From Scleromitrula shiraiana (taxonomy: Eukaryota > Ascomycota > Leotiomycetes > Helotiales > Sclerotiniaceae), in assembly GCA_028455995.1 (NCBI GenBank), contig JABELC010000003.1, positions 1,054,001 through 1,118,000 of the forward strand: DNA of 64,000 bases, in the 5' to 3' direction. The notes under the pieces are model-generated. The model was not told where the DNA came from and did no database searches. It saw only the letters and a program-made list of their open reading frames with translations. The stretch's first letter is position 1. Each line of letters begins with the position of its first letter. Positions 39,129 through 51,083 of the stretch are shown piece after piece. The position numbers were made by a program, and so were the translations under genes.

Positions 39129-40833
39129 ATGGTCTCTTCAAGCAGACCACGAACACCCAGTGTCACTGGTTCTTCACCTCCCAATTCTGACAAATTAGGA
39201 TCGATTTCTGAGGCTGGTAGAAACTCAACTTCAAATTATTCCACCGCTCCTCGTCGTTCTAGTTTTGGTATGTTATTACGAAGAACAAAATCTGGGAATT
39301 TAGGTTCAAAGAATCAAAAACAACAACAAGCTCTAGTGAATCAGCAAGAACTTGAACGACATCAACGAGAAGCAGCCGCGATCCCAAAATCTCCACCTCG
39401 TCTTCCCGATCTTGCTGCCCCTCCACAATTTCCTTATTTTGGAGGCGAAGAAGATAATTCTCCTGTTGCTGCTAGAAAGAGTTCAGATAGAGCTCAGAAT
39501 TACTCACCAATAGATCCTTCTGCAAGATCTTATACAATGCCTGTTAACGTACCGGCCCCTCCTATTCTTTCCGGTGCTCGCAATGGAGATTGGGTTGATC
39601 CATATGCTCGTACGGAAAGTATGACGCATCGTGGAAGATATAGCTATGCGAGCAGTGCTGTGAGCGCAATTAATAGTCCTCGCAGAGTGCGAAGAAGAAA
39701 AGATCCTACCCCGTTCAAGTAAGTAATATAATTTCTTTCCCATCTTCCTCACCTTTGCTAACAATTTTCTCTCAAGTGTGCTTATTATTGGCGCTCGATC
39801 TGCTGGCAAAACTTCCTTCCTCAATTTCCTCAAGACCTCCCTCGCCCTTCCTCCCAAAAAGCGAACGAAGCCTGCTGTAGAACCACTCGCAGATGATATT
39901 TTTGCCCCACGTACTTCGAAGTCGGGTAAATTTATTTCGCATTACCTCGAGACCGAGATTGAAGGTGAAAGAATTGGTTTAACATTATGGGATTCGGAGG
40001 GATTGGAGAGAGGCGTTGTTGATCTTCAACTTCGAGAAATGTCTTCATTCCTCGAGAGTAAATTCGAGGAAACTTTCACGGAAGAAATGAAGGTTGTCAG
40101 AGCTCCTGGAGTCCAAGATACACATATCCATGCCGCATTCCTCATTCTCGACCCCACTCGTCTCGATCAAAATGTCGCTGCGTCGCAAAAGAATATAACA
40201 AATGGCAATGGTATTTCGAATGGAAAATTCGCAACAGAACCTCGTATTGTTGGTGGTTTAGATGAAGATCTTGACTTGCAAGTTCTTCGTACGTTGCAGG
40301 GGAAAACAACGGTTATTCCGGTCATTGCAAAAGCCGATACTATTACTACGGCCCACATGGCGTATCTAAAGAAGACGGTGTGGGATAGTTTAAAGAGGGC
40401 CAATCTAGACCCACTTGAAGCTCTTGGCTTAGACGACGAGGAACTAGAAAGTCCTATTCCTCATTCAAATCGCATTGATGAAGGAGATGAAGATGTTGAA
40501 TCCGATGGTGATAATAATGCCGGCTCACCAAACTCAAATCGTCTCTCCACAGGTTCCATCCGTCGCCATAAACAAGATGCCGAAAATGCCGAAATCCCCT
40601 ACCTCCCTCTCTCAATCATCAGTCCCGATATGTATGAACCAGATGTTATCGGACGGAAATTCCCCTGGGGCTTCGCTGATCCAATGAACGTTGAACATTG
40701 CGATTTTGTGAGGTTGAAGGAGGCGGTTTTTGCAGAGTGGAGAGGTGAACTTAGGGAGGCGAGTAGGGAACTTTGGTATGAGGGTTGGAGAACTAGTAGG
40801 CTTAAGCAAAGGGAAGTTATGTCTAGACGATGA
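39129..40833 (+). CDS. Divergent septin-family GTPase (AspE-like)
   Basis: Two exons, 39129-39718 and 39777-40833, give 548 residues. The first ~195 residues are Ser/Pro-rich and disordered. The GTPase part starts with VLIIGARSAGKTSFL (P-loop 202-209). The G3 position reads LWDSEGLE (Asp269 region) instead of DTPGxG, and G4 reads AKAD (381-384), the septin form. Near the C-terminus, KFPWGFADPMNVEHCDFVRLK matches the septin unique element. Septins assemble filaments at septa, hyphal tips and branch sites. The altered switch region, acidic insert (about 420-450) and short C-terminus without coiled coil match the filamentous-fungus AspE (group 5) type rather than core septins. Septin membership is well supported; the AspE assignment is from motif memory only. 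Confidence 0.83.
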
Positions 40834-42025
40834 TACGATTTTGAGATGCTTGATTTAATGTATTCTGTTTTGGCACGGGCCGAAGGATAACATGACATGA
40901 ATACAGACCAAGCACATCGAGTACAGACAAGGCAGGAGTTTGCGGAGTGAAGAGATTCGAAAAATAAATTCAAATGATTGCAGGGAGGAAGGCAAATAAA
41001 ATGCAACTCCTCTATTTTTCTTTTCAATTCTTCTGGTGGTTTTTGGTCAGAGATGTTGATTTTTCTTCTTCTTCTTCATTTCTTCGATTAAGTCTTTTAA
41101 ATTATTTGTTTCCTTTTTTCTCCTTTTTTGAGCCATGTTGCTTGCTGTGTTGGCGGAATGGAATGGAATGGAATGGAATGAATGGATGGATGGCAGGCAA
41201 GCAGGCAGGATGGATGGATGATGCATACCCCCTTGTTCACTTTATTTTTGTGTTTTGTTTCTTATTTTTTTTTGCATGAATGCTTGCGAGCAGAACGGAA
41301 CAGACAGGTCAGATCAGATCAGAATGGCTCGATAGCAGAGCGGACAGAGCAGAGCAGATTATCATGATATGAATTTGTCTTTTTTTGCGGCAGCTAGATT
41401 AGGCTAATGGAACTTTTACTACGTACTACGTACTTCTTTTTGAGAATACTTATTTTTTCTTTTCTTTTTGCGTGTGTGAGTGTGAGAGAAGAGAGATAGA
41501 TGTATGTGGTGTGGAGCGTTGGGGAAATTGAGTTCAGTTGAATGGAGGGTTGGGCTGGGTTGAGATGGGTTCGATCTTACTACTGGTGTATATGGAGGAG
41601 GTAGATAGGTAGATAGGTAGCCAGGTAGCTAATGCTGGGGGGTGTGAATCAATACATGATATTAATAGGATTTGAGGATGCATATGTGTGTAATCATGAG
41701 TGATTTGGCCTTTCTTCAATTCTCGTGTTAGGATTCTGATTGGGCTATCGTGGAGGGCAACTGATAAATGTAGCAAGTGCTAGTGTTTATAATAAATCGT
41801 CCTGCTCCTTCTGTATATAAGCCGAATGTGATTTATCAATTATTTTATTTGGGATTATGAATGCTAATAGAGAAGGAATGAGTTGTCCCTCCCACACTAA
41901 TCTCTCCTTACAACTCACGGCTTTCTGAATATCCCAAATTCATCTCTCATCTATGCAAAGAAAAACATCAATCGCGGGTACATACATACATACAAATCAC
42001 AAAACCAAACTGCCTAGCACCCAAT
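40834..42025. other. Intergenic region between septin-like and F-box-like genes
   Basis: Contains T-rich tracts, a GGAAT repeat (41154-41180), GGAT and GCAG runs (about 41182-41215), GATCA/CAGAG repeats (41308-41360) and GTAG/GATAG runs (41595-41630). No gene or RNA signature seen. The F-box-like start is preceded by a CATA run (41981-41993). Confidence 0.55.
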
Positions 42026-44230
42026 ATGGCCATGGCCATGGCCATCACCACCACCACCACGAACAATCCACCAAAAGCAGCCACCAAATACCCTCTACTA
42101 GCCGCCCGACACGAGATATTCTGTGAGATTCTCAAACACACGACATCCAAAAACGACCTTGCAAGCCTTTGTCGGGCGTGCAAGCATTTCCATGCAAATG
42201 TTAAACCATTCCTCTACGAATCACTTTCTTGGACTTTGGTGACGGTGGGTCAGATTAATGAGGTGTTTTTGTTGCTGAGAACGGTTCTGGCGAATCCGTC
42301 GGTCGCGAGTCTTATTAGGAGGGTTGAGTTGAGGGAGGGGGGGGATTATGGTTGTGGAGGGGGGAGGGGGAAGGGGAAGGAGAAGAAATGGATGAACACA
42401 TCGTGCTATGAAGATCCTTGCCAACCTGATGATTCAAATGGCAAATTTACAACAAACATGCTGCGTGAGCTGCTAGAATCGAAAGATGGCTATTGGATCG
42501 AGGGAGTCTATATGTGGAATCCATTTACAGCCGCCTCCTTAATTCTCTCCTTTGCCACGAAACTCGAGAGTATGACGATTGGGAGAAGCATGTTGGAGAG
42601 GGATACGGAGGGGTATATGGCTGCTATGTTCTCCCGTATGATTACCTCTGAGGAGGCGAGGATGAAATTCCAATATCTCGAACGCCTTGATGTGGGAAAT
42701 TGCTCGTTTGGTGGTCCGGTTGATTCAGAGTGGGATGCGAGGGGAGACATCTACATGGTGATTGCACCATTGTTGCAAAGTCCTTTGCTTCGATCGGTGA
42801 ATATCGCGCTTCCGGAATGGAGACCGCATAGTTTTGTCAAGCTATGCTCGTATGGAAAAACTTCATTTCCTTCTGTACTCGAGTTGACGTTATCGGATTG
42901 TCGGATCATGGAGCTTGAGAGTCAACTTGGTCGTCTGCTATCTCTATTTCCAAATCTTCAATCCCTTGAATATAGTTGTAGTTATCAACATAATGCACTT
43001 TCGGAAATATCGGGGGAACAGTTACAGAAATCTCTATCTCGACATAAGAAAACACTACGACATCTCAAGATCAAAATCAACACACCATATTCCATTTGGA
43101 AAGGCGGGAAGAATCCAGACTTCTCGGATTTTCTTCATCTAGAATCCTTGCAAATACCATCTGCCGCTCTTCTGGGCATTGAAGATGGAATAGGCAATCC
43201 GGTCCGTATTATGGGTCATCTGTTACCACGCAGTCTAACAAAATTGCACCTTTCGATTAGTTTTGCTCCGACAGATACCCTATTGTGGGGTGATAGAAGC
43301 TGTGCGAAACTGCTCCAAGATTTTCTATACAGATCCAACTCTTATACGCCAAATCTCGAGATACTCAAAATTGAAGTCGTGCCAAATCGGACGGATGGTG
43401 ATTCCATATCTTCTTGTTCTCATTCTGGGCCTGGATCGAGCTCAAAAGCCTGCATTGCGCATTCGATGGATGCGGAATCGGATATTGAGAGTCAATCGAC
43501 TTGGATATTATTAAAGAGGTTGTATGCGGCTAGTCATAGGAGCTGGTCGTATTTGAGCCCGGGGCATTATATGTATACTATTAAACTTGACGGCCATAAG
43601 TCGAAGTTGAGGAAGTTGGATCAGTTGGCTAGTAGTTTGGAGTCGACGGGGACGGGGATGGGGAAGAGATTAGTTGCGGTGTGGGAGGGGGTTGAGGGGA
43701 AGATTGGATTGGAGGGGTGTGGAGAGGATGCTGCGGAGAAGGCGGGGAGGGGGTTACCGTGGGTTTTGGGAAGAGACGATGTGGAAACTGCTATCGAAGT
43801 GCGAAATTCGATAGATAAAATGGGCCTTGGGATCTCGGTAGCTAAGGGCGAGAAAGACAAAGGTAAAGAGGAAGTGAGAGAAGTAGTATCAATATCAACG
43901 AGCTTGAATGATGATGATAAGGATACGGATAATGATAATGATAATTATAATAATAATGGAAAAGAGAAGGAATTTCCAACACTCAGATTATCCGACCGAA
44001 CAAATCGACAATCAGACACTTACACACGGCTATTGATTTCAGAGCAGGTATTATTGTCACCGGATGTAGAAGAGGAGAATCCGCTACGGGTGGATGGAGA
44101 TGGGGATGGGGATGGGGATGGGGATGGGGATGGGGATGGGGATGGGGGGCACTTGGAGGTTGAGAGGATATTGAGATCGGGGGGACATAAAATGGCGAGG
44201 AAGGATAGTGCGGTTGCGGGTTGTGATTGA
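42026..44230 (+). CDS. F-box-like / leucine-rich protein
   Basis: A single exon of 734 residues. Three in-frame ATGs open the gene (MAMAMA), so the exact start is open by up to four codons. Residues ~20-70 resemble an F-box: LLAARHEIFCEILKHTT, then DLASLCRACKHFHANVKPFLYESL. The middle has spaced leucine-rich segments (LLSLFPNLQSLEYS, LRHLKIKI, LHLESLQIP, LEILKIEVV), consistent with irregular LRRs that would select substrates. F-box proteins bridge substrates to SCF ubiquitin ligases. The last ~130 residues are charged and end with an Asp-Gly run from a GATGGG repeat (44095-44147). The substrate is unknown. F-box call is by pattern, without a profile search. Confidence 0.75.
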   Translation: MAMAMAITTTTTNNPPKAATKYPLLAARHEIFCEILKHTTSKNDLASLCRACKHFHANVKPFLYESLSWTLVTVGQINEVFLLLRTVLANPSVASLIRRVELREGGDYGCGGGRGKGKEKKWMNTSCYEDPCQPDDSNGKFTTNMLRELLESKDGYWIEGVYMWNPFTAASLILSFATKLESMTIGRSMLERDTEGYMAAMFSRMITSEEARMKFQYLERLDVGNCSFGGPVDSEWDARGDIYMVIAPLLQSPLLRSVNIALPEWRPHSFVKLCSYGKTSFPSVLELTLSDCRIMELESQLGRLLSLFPNLQSLEYSCSYQHNALSEISGEQLQKSLSRHKKTLRHLKIKINTPYSIWKGGKNPDFSDFLHLESLQIPSAALLGIEDGIGNPVRIMGHLLPRSLTKLHLSISFAPTDTLLWGDRSCAKLLQDFLYRSNSYTPNLEILKIEVVPNRTDGDSISSCSHSGPGSSSKACIAHSMDAESDIESQSTWILLKRLYAASHRSWSYLSPGHYMYTIKLDGHKSKLRKLDQLASSLESTGTGMGKRLVAVWEGVEGKIGLEGCGEDAAEKAGRGLPWVLGRDDVETAIEVRNSIDKMGLGISVAKGEKDKGKEEVREVVSISTSLNDDDKDTDNDNDNYNNNGKEKEFPTLRLSDRTNRQSDTYTRLLISEQVLLSPDVEEENPLRVDGDGDGDGDGDGDGDGDGGHLEVERILRSGGHKMARKDSAVAGCD

Positions 44231-44955
44231 TTGATTAATCTGATATGGCGGAATGGGTTGAGTGGATGGGGTATTATTTGGGGGTTTGTGTGTTGGGAAT
44301 TAAGATTGGTGGTGTGCTATTTTATATATAGACGGGAGAGGGTATAGATAGATAGATGCGGTATTTTATAGTTAGAAGGTAGGAATTAAAGTGCTATTAT
44401 ATTTTCGACTTGCCATTGAATAGATGGAATAGGATGGAAAATAAATGCGCTATATGATGTGTGTGGGTTGGATTGTATAGATAGATAGATTGATAGATAG
44501 ATAGATAGATGGATGGATGGATGGATGGATGGATGGATGGATAAATATACGAATAGCCGAACGAACACCTGATCTTTTTCATAAATTCTAACTCACGGAG
44601 GTTTATAATCTTATTTATAGATAAGTGAAGGTATTGTATATTCGATGCCAGTGGATAGATTTTGTTTGATACTTGATTCGATGTGATCGTTGGGAAGGAA
44701 ATTGCAAGTAGCTTGCTTCGGTTGTTTATTTACATGTGAGGTTTTCTATTTAGATATGACAGTGGGATGTGTGTTTCTTGATCGATATAGATTGGATTAC
44801 TAGTGGATCACGCTGACTGTGACAACTATCCAGCGTTGGTAAGTCCGTTGTTATTTGCCAATTGAGTGGTTGATCTCAATGATGGGAAATTGACAATGCA
44901 TATATATATATATATATATAGGTAGCGTTCTGACATTGAAATCGCTTGTGCACGA
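44231..44955. other. Intergenic region; last microsatellite cluster before the repeat-poor segment
   Basis: GATA/GATG runs occur at 44345-44360 and 44478-44542 and a TA run at about 44901-44920. No gene was seen. The missing 5' end of the neighbouring transporter pseudogene would be expected in the last 300 bp but could not be recognised. Confidence 0.5.
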
Positions 44956-46469
44956 TTTCAGATAGCATATCGCGCTGCATATGCAACTCGTGTTAATTCT
45001 CTGGCTGTTGGTCTCCAATAAGCTGGAGCGTTCGCGGCTCGTTTCTTCATCTGCACTGTTGCTGATAGACTGGGTTGATAATTATCTTTGTAGTTGTCGT
45101 CTTTCGTTTTTGTCATTGCTGCCATGATGGAGACTATTGATTCTCACAGCATGGATCTGTTGTATGCGGGATGGGTGATCGCTGGTGTGGGGCTTGGGGA
45201 TACAAGCGTAGTCGTGCCAATGTTTAATAGTGAGATGGTGCCGGAAGAATTGAGGGGACAGATTGGAAGTTTTTTTCAGTGGTTTTACATATTTGGTCAG
45301 TTTAATTCTATAATATATTTCGAGCGGATCAGTAGTTAAGAGTTAGATAGGTATCTTCACCTCATGTTGGGTCGATTATGCAATGAGTGAAGTTGTTCCT
45401 TCAGTAACTTGAAGCAGACAATGGCAAATTCCAATCGGCCTTTAAATTATTCCAGCAGGTCTGCTTGGCTTAGGCATGTTCACTTTGAAAGAAAGTATGC
45501 GTTGGCTTGCTAAAAAGGGCCGACATGAAGAAGCTTGGGAAAGCTTAAAGTGGATTCGCGCAGATGATTCTCAAGCTACGATCGAGGAAATGGAAGAGAT
45601 TAGGGTCGGTGTAGAATTAGAACAACGAGCAACGGAAAGATTTCAAATCAAAGGTATGTCCTTACTATGTCCATATTTATATATTAGACACTGAACTATT
45701 GTAAGAATTGGGGGAAAGAGATAACTTCAAACGCATCTTCACTGCATTTGCAATCTTTACTGCCCAGCAAGCAACAAGCGCCACAGCATTTGCATATTAC
45801 GGACCTCAGTACTTCAAGCTACTTGTTGGCAGTGGATCCAAGGATTTACTTTTAACTGTAATCTTCGGCGCAATCAAAGTTATCGCTTGTGGCTCTTTTG
45901 TACTCTTCCTCTCAAATTGTGTTGGAAGGTGAGAAGTCATGATTGGCGGAGCTGCATTCATGTCTGCTTGCCAGATTACAATATCCATAGTCGTAAAAGA
46001 ACTTCCTGCTTCGAAAGGTGATGGAGTGATGAGTAGTGGGATCGCAACTGTTGCGCTCATTTATATGTTTGTTATTGCTTACAATCTGTCCTGGGGACCA
46101 CTTCCTTGACCATACATTTCTGAGTGAGTTAATTTCTCTTGAAAAAATTCTTTTCAATCTCTGCTAATGTTTTGACTAGAATTTCTCCCACGAGAATAAG
46201 AGATTCAGGTATAGCGATCGGGGTTTCAACCCAATGGCTTTTTAATTTCGTCTTTTCTTTGACAACCCCATATATGATTGCGAATCTAAAATGGTAAGTT
46301 CGATTTCTAAACCCATATACCGAAAAATGACAACTAATATTGTCAAAGGGGAACTTTCTTGCTTTGGGGCCTCTTTGATGCTGTCATAGCAGTTGTGACA
46401 TTCTTTTATTTAAGGGAAACAAATGGATTAAGTCTAGAAGAAATCGCGCATAATGATTATGGATACTGA
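44956..46469 (+). pseudogene. Degraded MFS sugar/quinate-type permease
   Basis: The conceptual protein follows the fungal sugar/quinate permease pattern: VADRLG, GVGLGDTSVVVPMFNSEMVPEELRGQIGSFFQWF, WQIPIGLQ-like, ESMRWLAKKGRHEEAWESL, AYNLSWGPLP, PTRIRDSGIAIG, and RETNGLSLEEI near the end. Ancestral introns are still recognisable at 45296-45350, 45654-45705, 46124-46179 and 46294-46348. At least eight in-frame stops interrupt it: 45019, 45076, 45079, 45091, 45410, 45443, 45930 and 46107. The first ~100 residues (TM1) are not found. Several stops replace residues conserved in the family (Arg of DRxGR and GR, Trp of PWPY) and are explained by single C-to-T or G-to-A changes. No active transporter is expected. 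Confidence 0.85.
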
Positions 46470-47937
46470 GGGCAACATCATATAAAGAAGATCCGGTATT
46501 AATTGAGCATGGTACTCAGATACCTGACTATATCAGTCATCACTAGTTGGTTCTGCAGAAAATTTATTCAATGGTCAAAATATTGATTCAATACGTTTAA
46601 GGCGGTGGGTGAGCTTAGTCATAATTATGTAAACAGTGAATTTTCGCGACGTATACGGGTAGCTAGACGCTTTGGGAGTTCTCCTGAACCGAACCGAGCT
46701 TTTAGGTAGTGAATGAATCATACATCCATATTTAATCTCTCTAGATGTGTACAAACACGTGCTAACTTTTGAAATTAGTATCAAAGAATCAGCATTTTGC
46801 GATTGAAGGTAATTGTTCCCCAATGAGGTTATAATACTAGATTGATTGGTGGATATGAATTGCTAGATCGAGGTAAATCAATCTTTTCTGTTCAGATCAG
46901 GATAGAGCTATTACTAATCCATTCAACTTCTGAGTTCTGGTAACGTCTAGCTACACTTTCTTGCCGACTTTGCAAACGCTTGAACCAATTGAAAGTAACT
47001 TCTTGAGAATAAACTGTATGTGGCCATTCAAATGATATTGATGGAGTCTGGTCATATATATATATATCAAATAGACAACATCCTTCGTTTATATCACAAA
47101 ACAACAGTAAAAGTGTCACGGGTACTATGGTGCTGGTCTACAGGCAGCTGCCCATTCAATAAGGATGACTATATGAGTTATTTGCAACTATGAAACTTCA
47201 AGATTAGTCTGGGAATTCTCATTGTAATAGGTTGTTGGCATACCTCTTTTGATGCACTATGTATGTTTAGAATGGTGAATATTGTTTAGTGTGCCTCTCT
47301 TGTAAAACTGGAGATTTTACAGGAGAGAATTTATCAAGTCGTCGCGATGTTATTGAAACATCGCGATTCAAGAATCGCCATATAGAATCAAGGCCCTTGC
47401 GAGTCTCGCCAAACTACCCCTAGGCATCTATCACGAGGGCTTTCCAGTAGTTTTGTATCCATCTATCAATACTCAAGAACTATTTAATACCTTCTTTACA
47501 GTAGAACTGTTCAACTTAATCTTTTAGTGTCATCTTCCTCCTTCATCGACTTTCTTTCTTATCGTAGATAAATATCTCAAACCACCAAGGTCTCGTACTA
47601 GAAACGAACTCATCTGTAACGGTGTACACAATTAGTTTCTATAACAACTTCTGACAATCGAGAACCCTCAATCTGCAATCTAACTGCCGTTGAACCTGGT
47701 TCGAAATCGTCCCCACTCAGCTAACAGACGGTCACTTCAAGAGCTTGTGGAAAGCCTCGAAACTATCTCGCACTATTCCGAAAACATCGTAAAACAATAC
47801 AGAAGAATATTTGTAGACTTACTTTCAGCATCAGCTCACTATAACTAAACCAAAAGAACGAGAGCAACAGTTACTACCACCACTGTCAATCATTTATTGA
47901 ATTCTGAACGACGACTTACTTAGTCAAAGGAGCCATC
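46470..47937. other. Intergenic region upstream of the first homeodomain-like gene
   Basis: A+T-rich, no microsatellites apart from a short TA run at 47053-47065. A nested inverted repeat lies at 47342-47378 (separate entry). The last ~400 bp are probably promoter and leader. A GGTTCGAAATC stretch at 47699 resembles a tRNA B box but has no matching A box. Confidence 0.5.
47342..47378. repeat. Nested inverted repeats (hairpins)
   Basis: TCGCGATGTT at 47342-47351 pairs perfectly with AACATCGCGA at 47357-47366 across a 5-nt loop. Overlapping it, GCGATTC at 47363-47369 pairs with GAATCGC at 47372-47378 across AA. The block is G+C-richer than its surroundings and lies about 560 bp before the first homeodomain-like gene. 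Confidence 0.8.
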
Positions 47938-49454
47938 ATGAATCATTCTGGGACTCTCACTCCTTCGCGCAAGAACTTGCTAGATCATCTTTACAACAAA
48001 GCTATCCATGACACCGGAGTACGCCCTCTACGATCGAAGTGCAAAGAGATTGCAGATCTATGTAATCAGAGAGATATCAATATGCCGGATGTTTTGCCGG
48101 CCACTGTAGGAAAGTAAGTTTCTAATTCATTTCAATCTTTTCCATAGCAGTGAGCTAATGCGCATATAGATATTTCCAGAGACTCGATTGCGATAGGCAG
48201 AACAGACCACGTGTAACGAGGTTAAATGCTGCACAACTGCAATTACTCCAAGGTGTTTACGCTAAAACGCATTATCCGTTTGCTGGCACCAAAATTATAT
48301 TACAGTCGCAAGGTGGCATGGAATGGAAACAAGTAACAAGTTGGTTCGAAGATCAGGCTCGTAAATTAGTGAAATCTCAGGGTAAAGTGCCAACCGGCTG
48401 GGGAAAGAGCCGCGGCAGTTGGATAGCAAAAGTGCGGGCCGCATATCAACAAGACCCTGCCGGATACATACAACGCTTGTTAAATGGCACAATTAATCTT
48501 AAGACTGGCGACACAGTGCTTTCGCCCCGAGGTCCTTATGGTGCTGAATTCATAGGATTCCCAATGCCGCCAAATACAATTGCAGCTCAAGCTATTAGTG
48601 GAAACATTGCCGTTCCATCGATGAATAGCATGCCTGCTATCCCCCAGACTGTTCAATCACAATTCCAACCGAATCCTGCTTTCGGACAGATATTTTCCGG
48701 TGGAAACCCTGCTAATGTTCTAGTCGCGCATCAGAATGCCAATGGTATTGCTCCTTCTAACTTCCAGGCCAACCTCCACCAGCCATTTATCCAACAGGGT
48801 GCTCCTCATAGACAGCCTGTTCCTCACTGGGCCTCTTTCAACAACCGAGTTACGCAATACAAGAACAATAGCGTTGCTCTCCATGGAAACCAAATGAGTC
48901 TTCATCAAGCAAGTTTTCAACAGCAGTCTTTGCCTGCAAAAATGATGAATGGCTCTGTACCGATTGATAACCGGCAACTAATAGTACAGAATTTCGCTAA
49001 AACCTCCGGTAGACAATCAGAAAGCAGCGAAGGAAATGATTCTGCACCAACTAATCGGTTGTATTATCATGGCCGGAGATACAAGTCTCTCGTCGCTTCA
49101 CCATGTATTAACATACGCCATACGCAAGAGGAATTCACTGCGCAATCGTTTGGTTATCATCATGCACAAAACCTGCTCACCGAACCGCATCTGGATCAGC
49201 ACCTTGAGAATGACTCTTCTTTGCCACAGAAATACTCTCTTAGTCAGTTTGGTCAATTTTCTATGCAGGGTAATTTGGAATCACCGACTATCCAGGAGAG
49301 TCAGTTTGGCGAAATCTTTGCGCAAGACAATTTTGAATTCTTCGATTCTTTGAATGGTACAGAGAAAGTCAAATACCCTGATCCTGGTCTTCACGAGATT
49401 ATCACAAGATATCCTACAGCAAATCTTGATGTAGGGGAATTCGGCTTTCAATAG
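47938..49454 (+). CDS. Tandem HTH/homeodomain-like protein, paralogue 1
   Basis: Two exons, 47938-48113 and 48170-49454, give 486 residues. The N-terminal ~60 residues look like one helix-turn-helix (CKEIADLCNQRDINMP, then LPATVGKYF). Residues ~70-125 resemble a homeodomain: a helix with LNAAQLQLLQGVY, YPFAGTKIILQ, and a recognition-like helix VTSWFEDQARK with Trp117-Phe118. The usual Asn51 of homeodomains is Asp here. A shared block follows, ending LLNGTINLKTGD (about 160-180). The remainder is Gln/Asn/His/Pro-rich and disordered, like many transcription-factor tails. The gene at 51084-52150 matches it in layout and motifs, and the intron lies at the same codon and phase. A DNA-binding role is inferred; no family name is claimed. 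Confidence 0.75.
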
Positions 49455-51083
49455 GGTAGACCACTTGTGAAAGAAAGTTCAGGGAACCTCAACAACAATC
49501 CTGGGAATATATCGAGATCCAAGATCAGCTTACAAGAGACATTTTAGTCTACAGCAGGACTCAAGATCAAGTCAGCCAAGAATCAAACATCAAATGAGCA
49601 ACACCTACTTGCATTCTATAATGGTCAGTTAGGGAGCTTGGCCGATATATGGGGGACACACGGGCAGTATTAGCGAAACACTGATCTATTATATTAGTGG
49701 CGGATATATGAAGAAAACGGAGCATCCAAATTTATGCACCAATGATTTTAGCATCAATTATACTCTAATCAACCTATTTTGATTATGGAGGAAATGGAGG
49801 ATTAGGCTTGGAGGCACATGCAAAACTTTACTTGACATGTTTTTAAGCCTGCAGGACAAAACGCGGAATAGGGCAATGTAAAGATGATTTGATTTAGTCT
49901 AAATATTAATAAACTACCTATATAACAAAAAGGAGTTATATTTCTCTGTGACTTGCTAGATTTTGAAGTGATGATTATGCTTCTGCATCAAACTCTCTAC
50001 CTAATCTGAGTACTCTTGACTCTAGAAGATACCGTATGGATTCATACATTATTAACTCTCAACAAAATGTTGTGTGGCAAATACCCCAAACACACAAGAC
50101 ATACAGAATAACCAGTAATATGATTGTACAAATATCGAAAGCATGAACATATATATTGAAATTTCTTTTTTGAATCTGAATGTGAGCCCATCACATAACT
50201 TTTTACGAATTAGTATTGTGAACAGAGGGCCATATGAGGTTCAACCTTTTTGCACTTTATTCAAAGTCATGCGCCATTTGATGATAGAAATATCAAATAA
50301 TCCATTTTTATGATGTTCAGATGTATATGACTATCTGGTGGAAACTCGCCTAATATGATCGAAGAATATATCTTCCAAACATCCATTCAAACCCACTATA
50401 CAATGTGACAACGGGATAGTCACGCTGGTTAACCCCAAGTGTCATATGACGTGGTTATACGCCAGTCCAAAGACCGGTACGATCATGCTGCAGTCATAAT
50501 ACAAACTAACAGATGGTGTTTGACGATTTGCAACATCACAATGTCCCATGAACATCTGACAGAATCTTCAACATAAAATTCACTCCACTACCAACTTTAT
50601 ATCCATTAAAATTAGAAAGTTCAAGATGTAACCTGTGAAGTCTAGATTAGCATTACTGTAGATCACCCTGTATAATTCTGGATATACTATATCATGTGTC
50701 CTATACTAGAGGTAAGTGAAGATCTAGATGAATTACTTACACTTCAAGTGATATCCTTGTACAGCAGTCCTTACGATAGAGGCTCTTCTAGTCCTAAACT
50801 ATCGATTATTCAAATTTTATACAACCACGCCATAAAATAGTAAGTAGTCCTTCGTATAATGTACAGGTTAGAGAACTCTGATCAAACGTATATAAACGTT
50901 CATCTTTGGCATCAAATCAAGGAAGAAAAAACCACAAATATTTTCTATTAATTAAAATAACATTAATGATCTTTTGGTATCCCCGGTTCTTTGATTAATT
51001 CAAAGCTTAAACGTTAATAGCATCCTACCGAGTATAATTCAAACTTACTACCCTTTCTAATCGTCGGGCAAATAGGAGCAACA
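49455..51083. other. Intergenic region between the homeodomain-like paralogues
   Basis: A+T-rich without long frames or microsatellites. Short perfect palindromes GGTTAACC and GTCATATGAC lie close together at about 50429-50451. The last 150 bp hold the probable leader of the second paralogue. Confidence 0.5.

Noticed and set aside
47690..47720. tRNA-like B box GGTTCGAAATC
   Set aside because: No A box or cloverleaf pairing could be found upstream.
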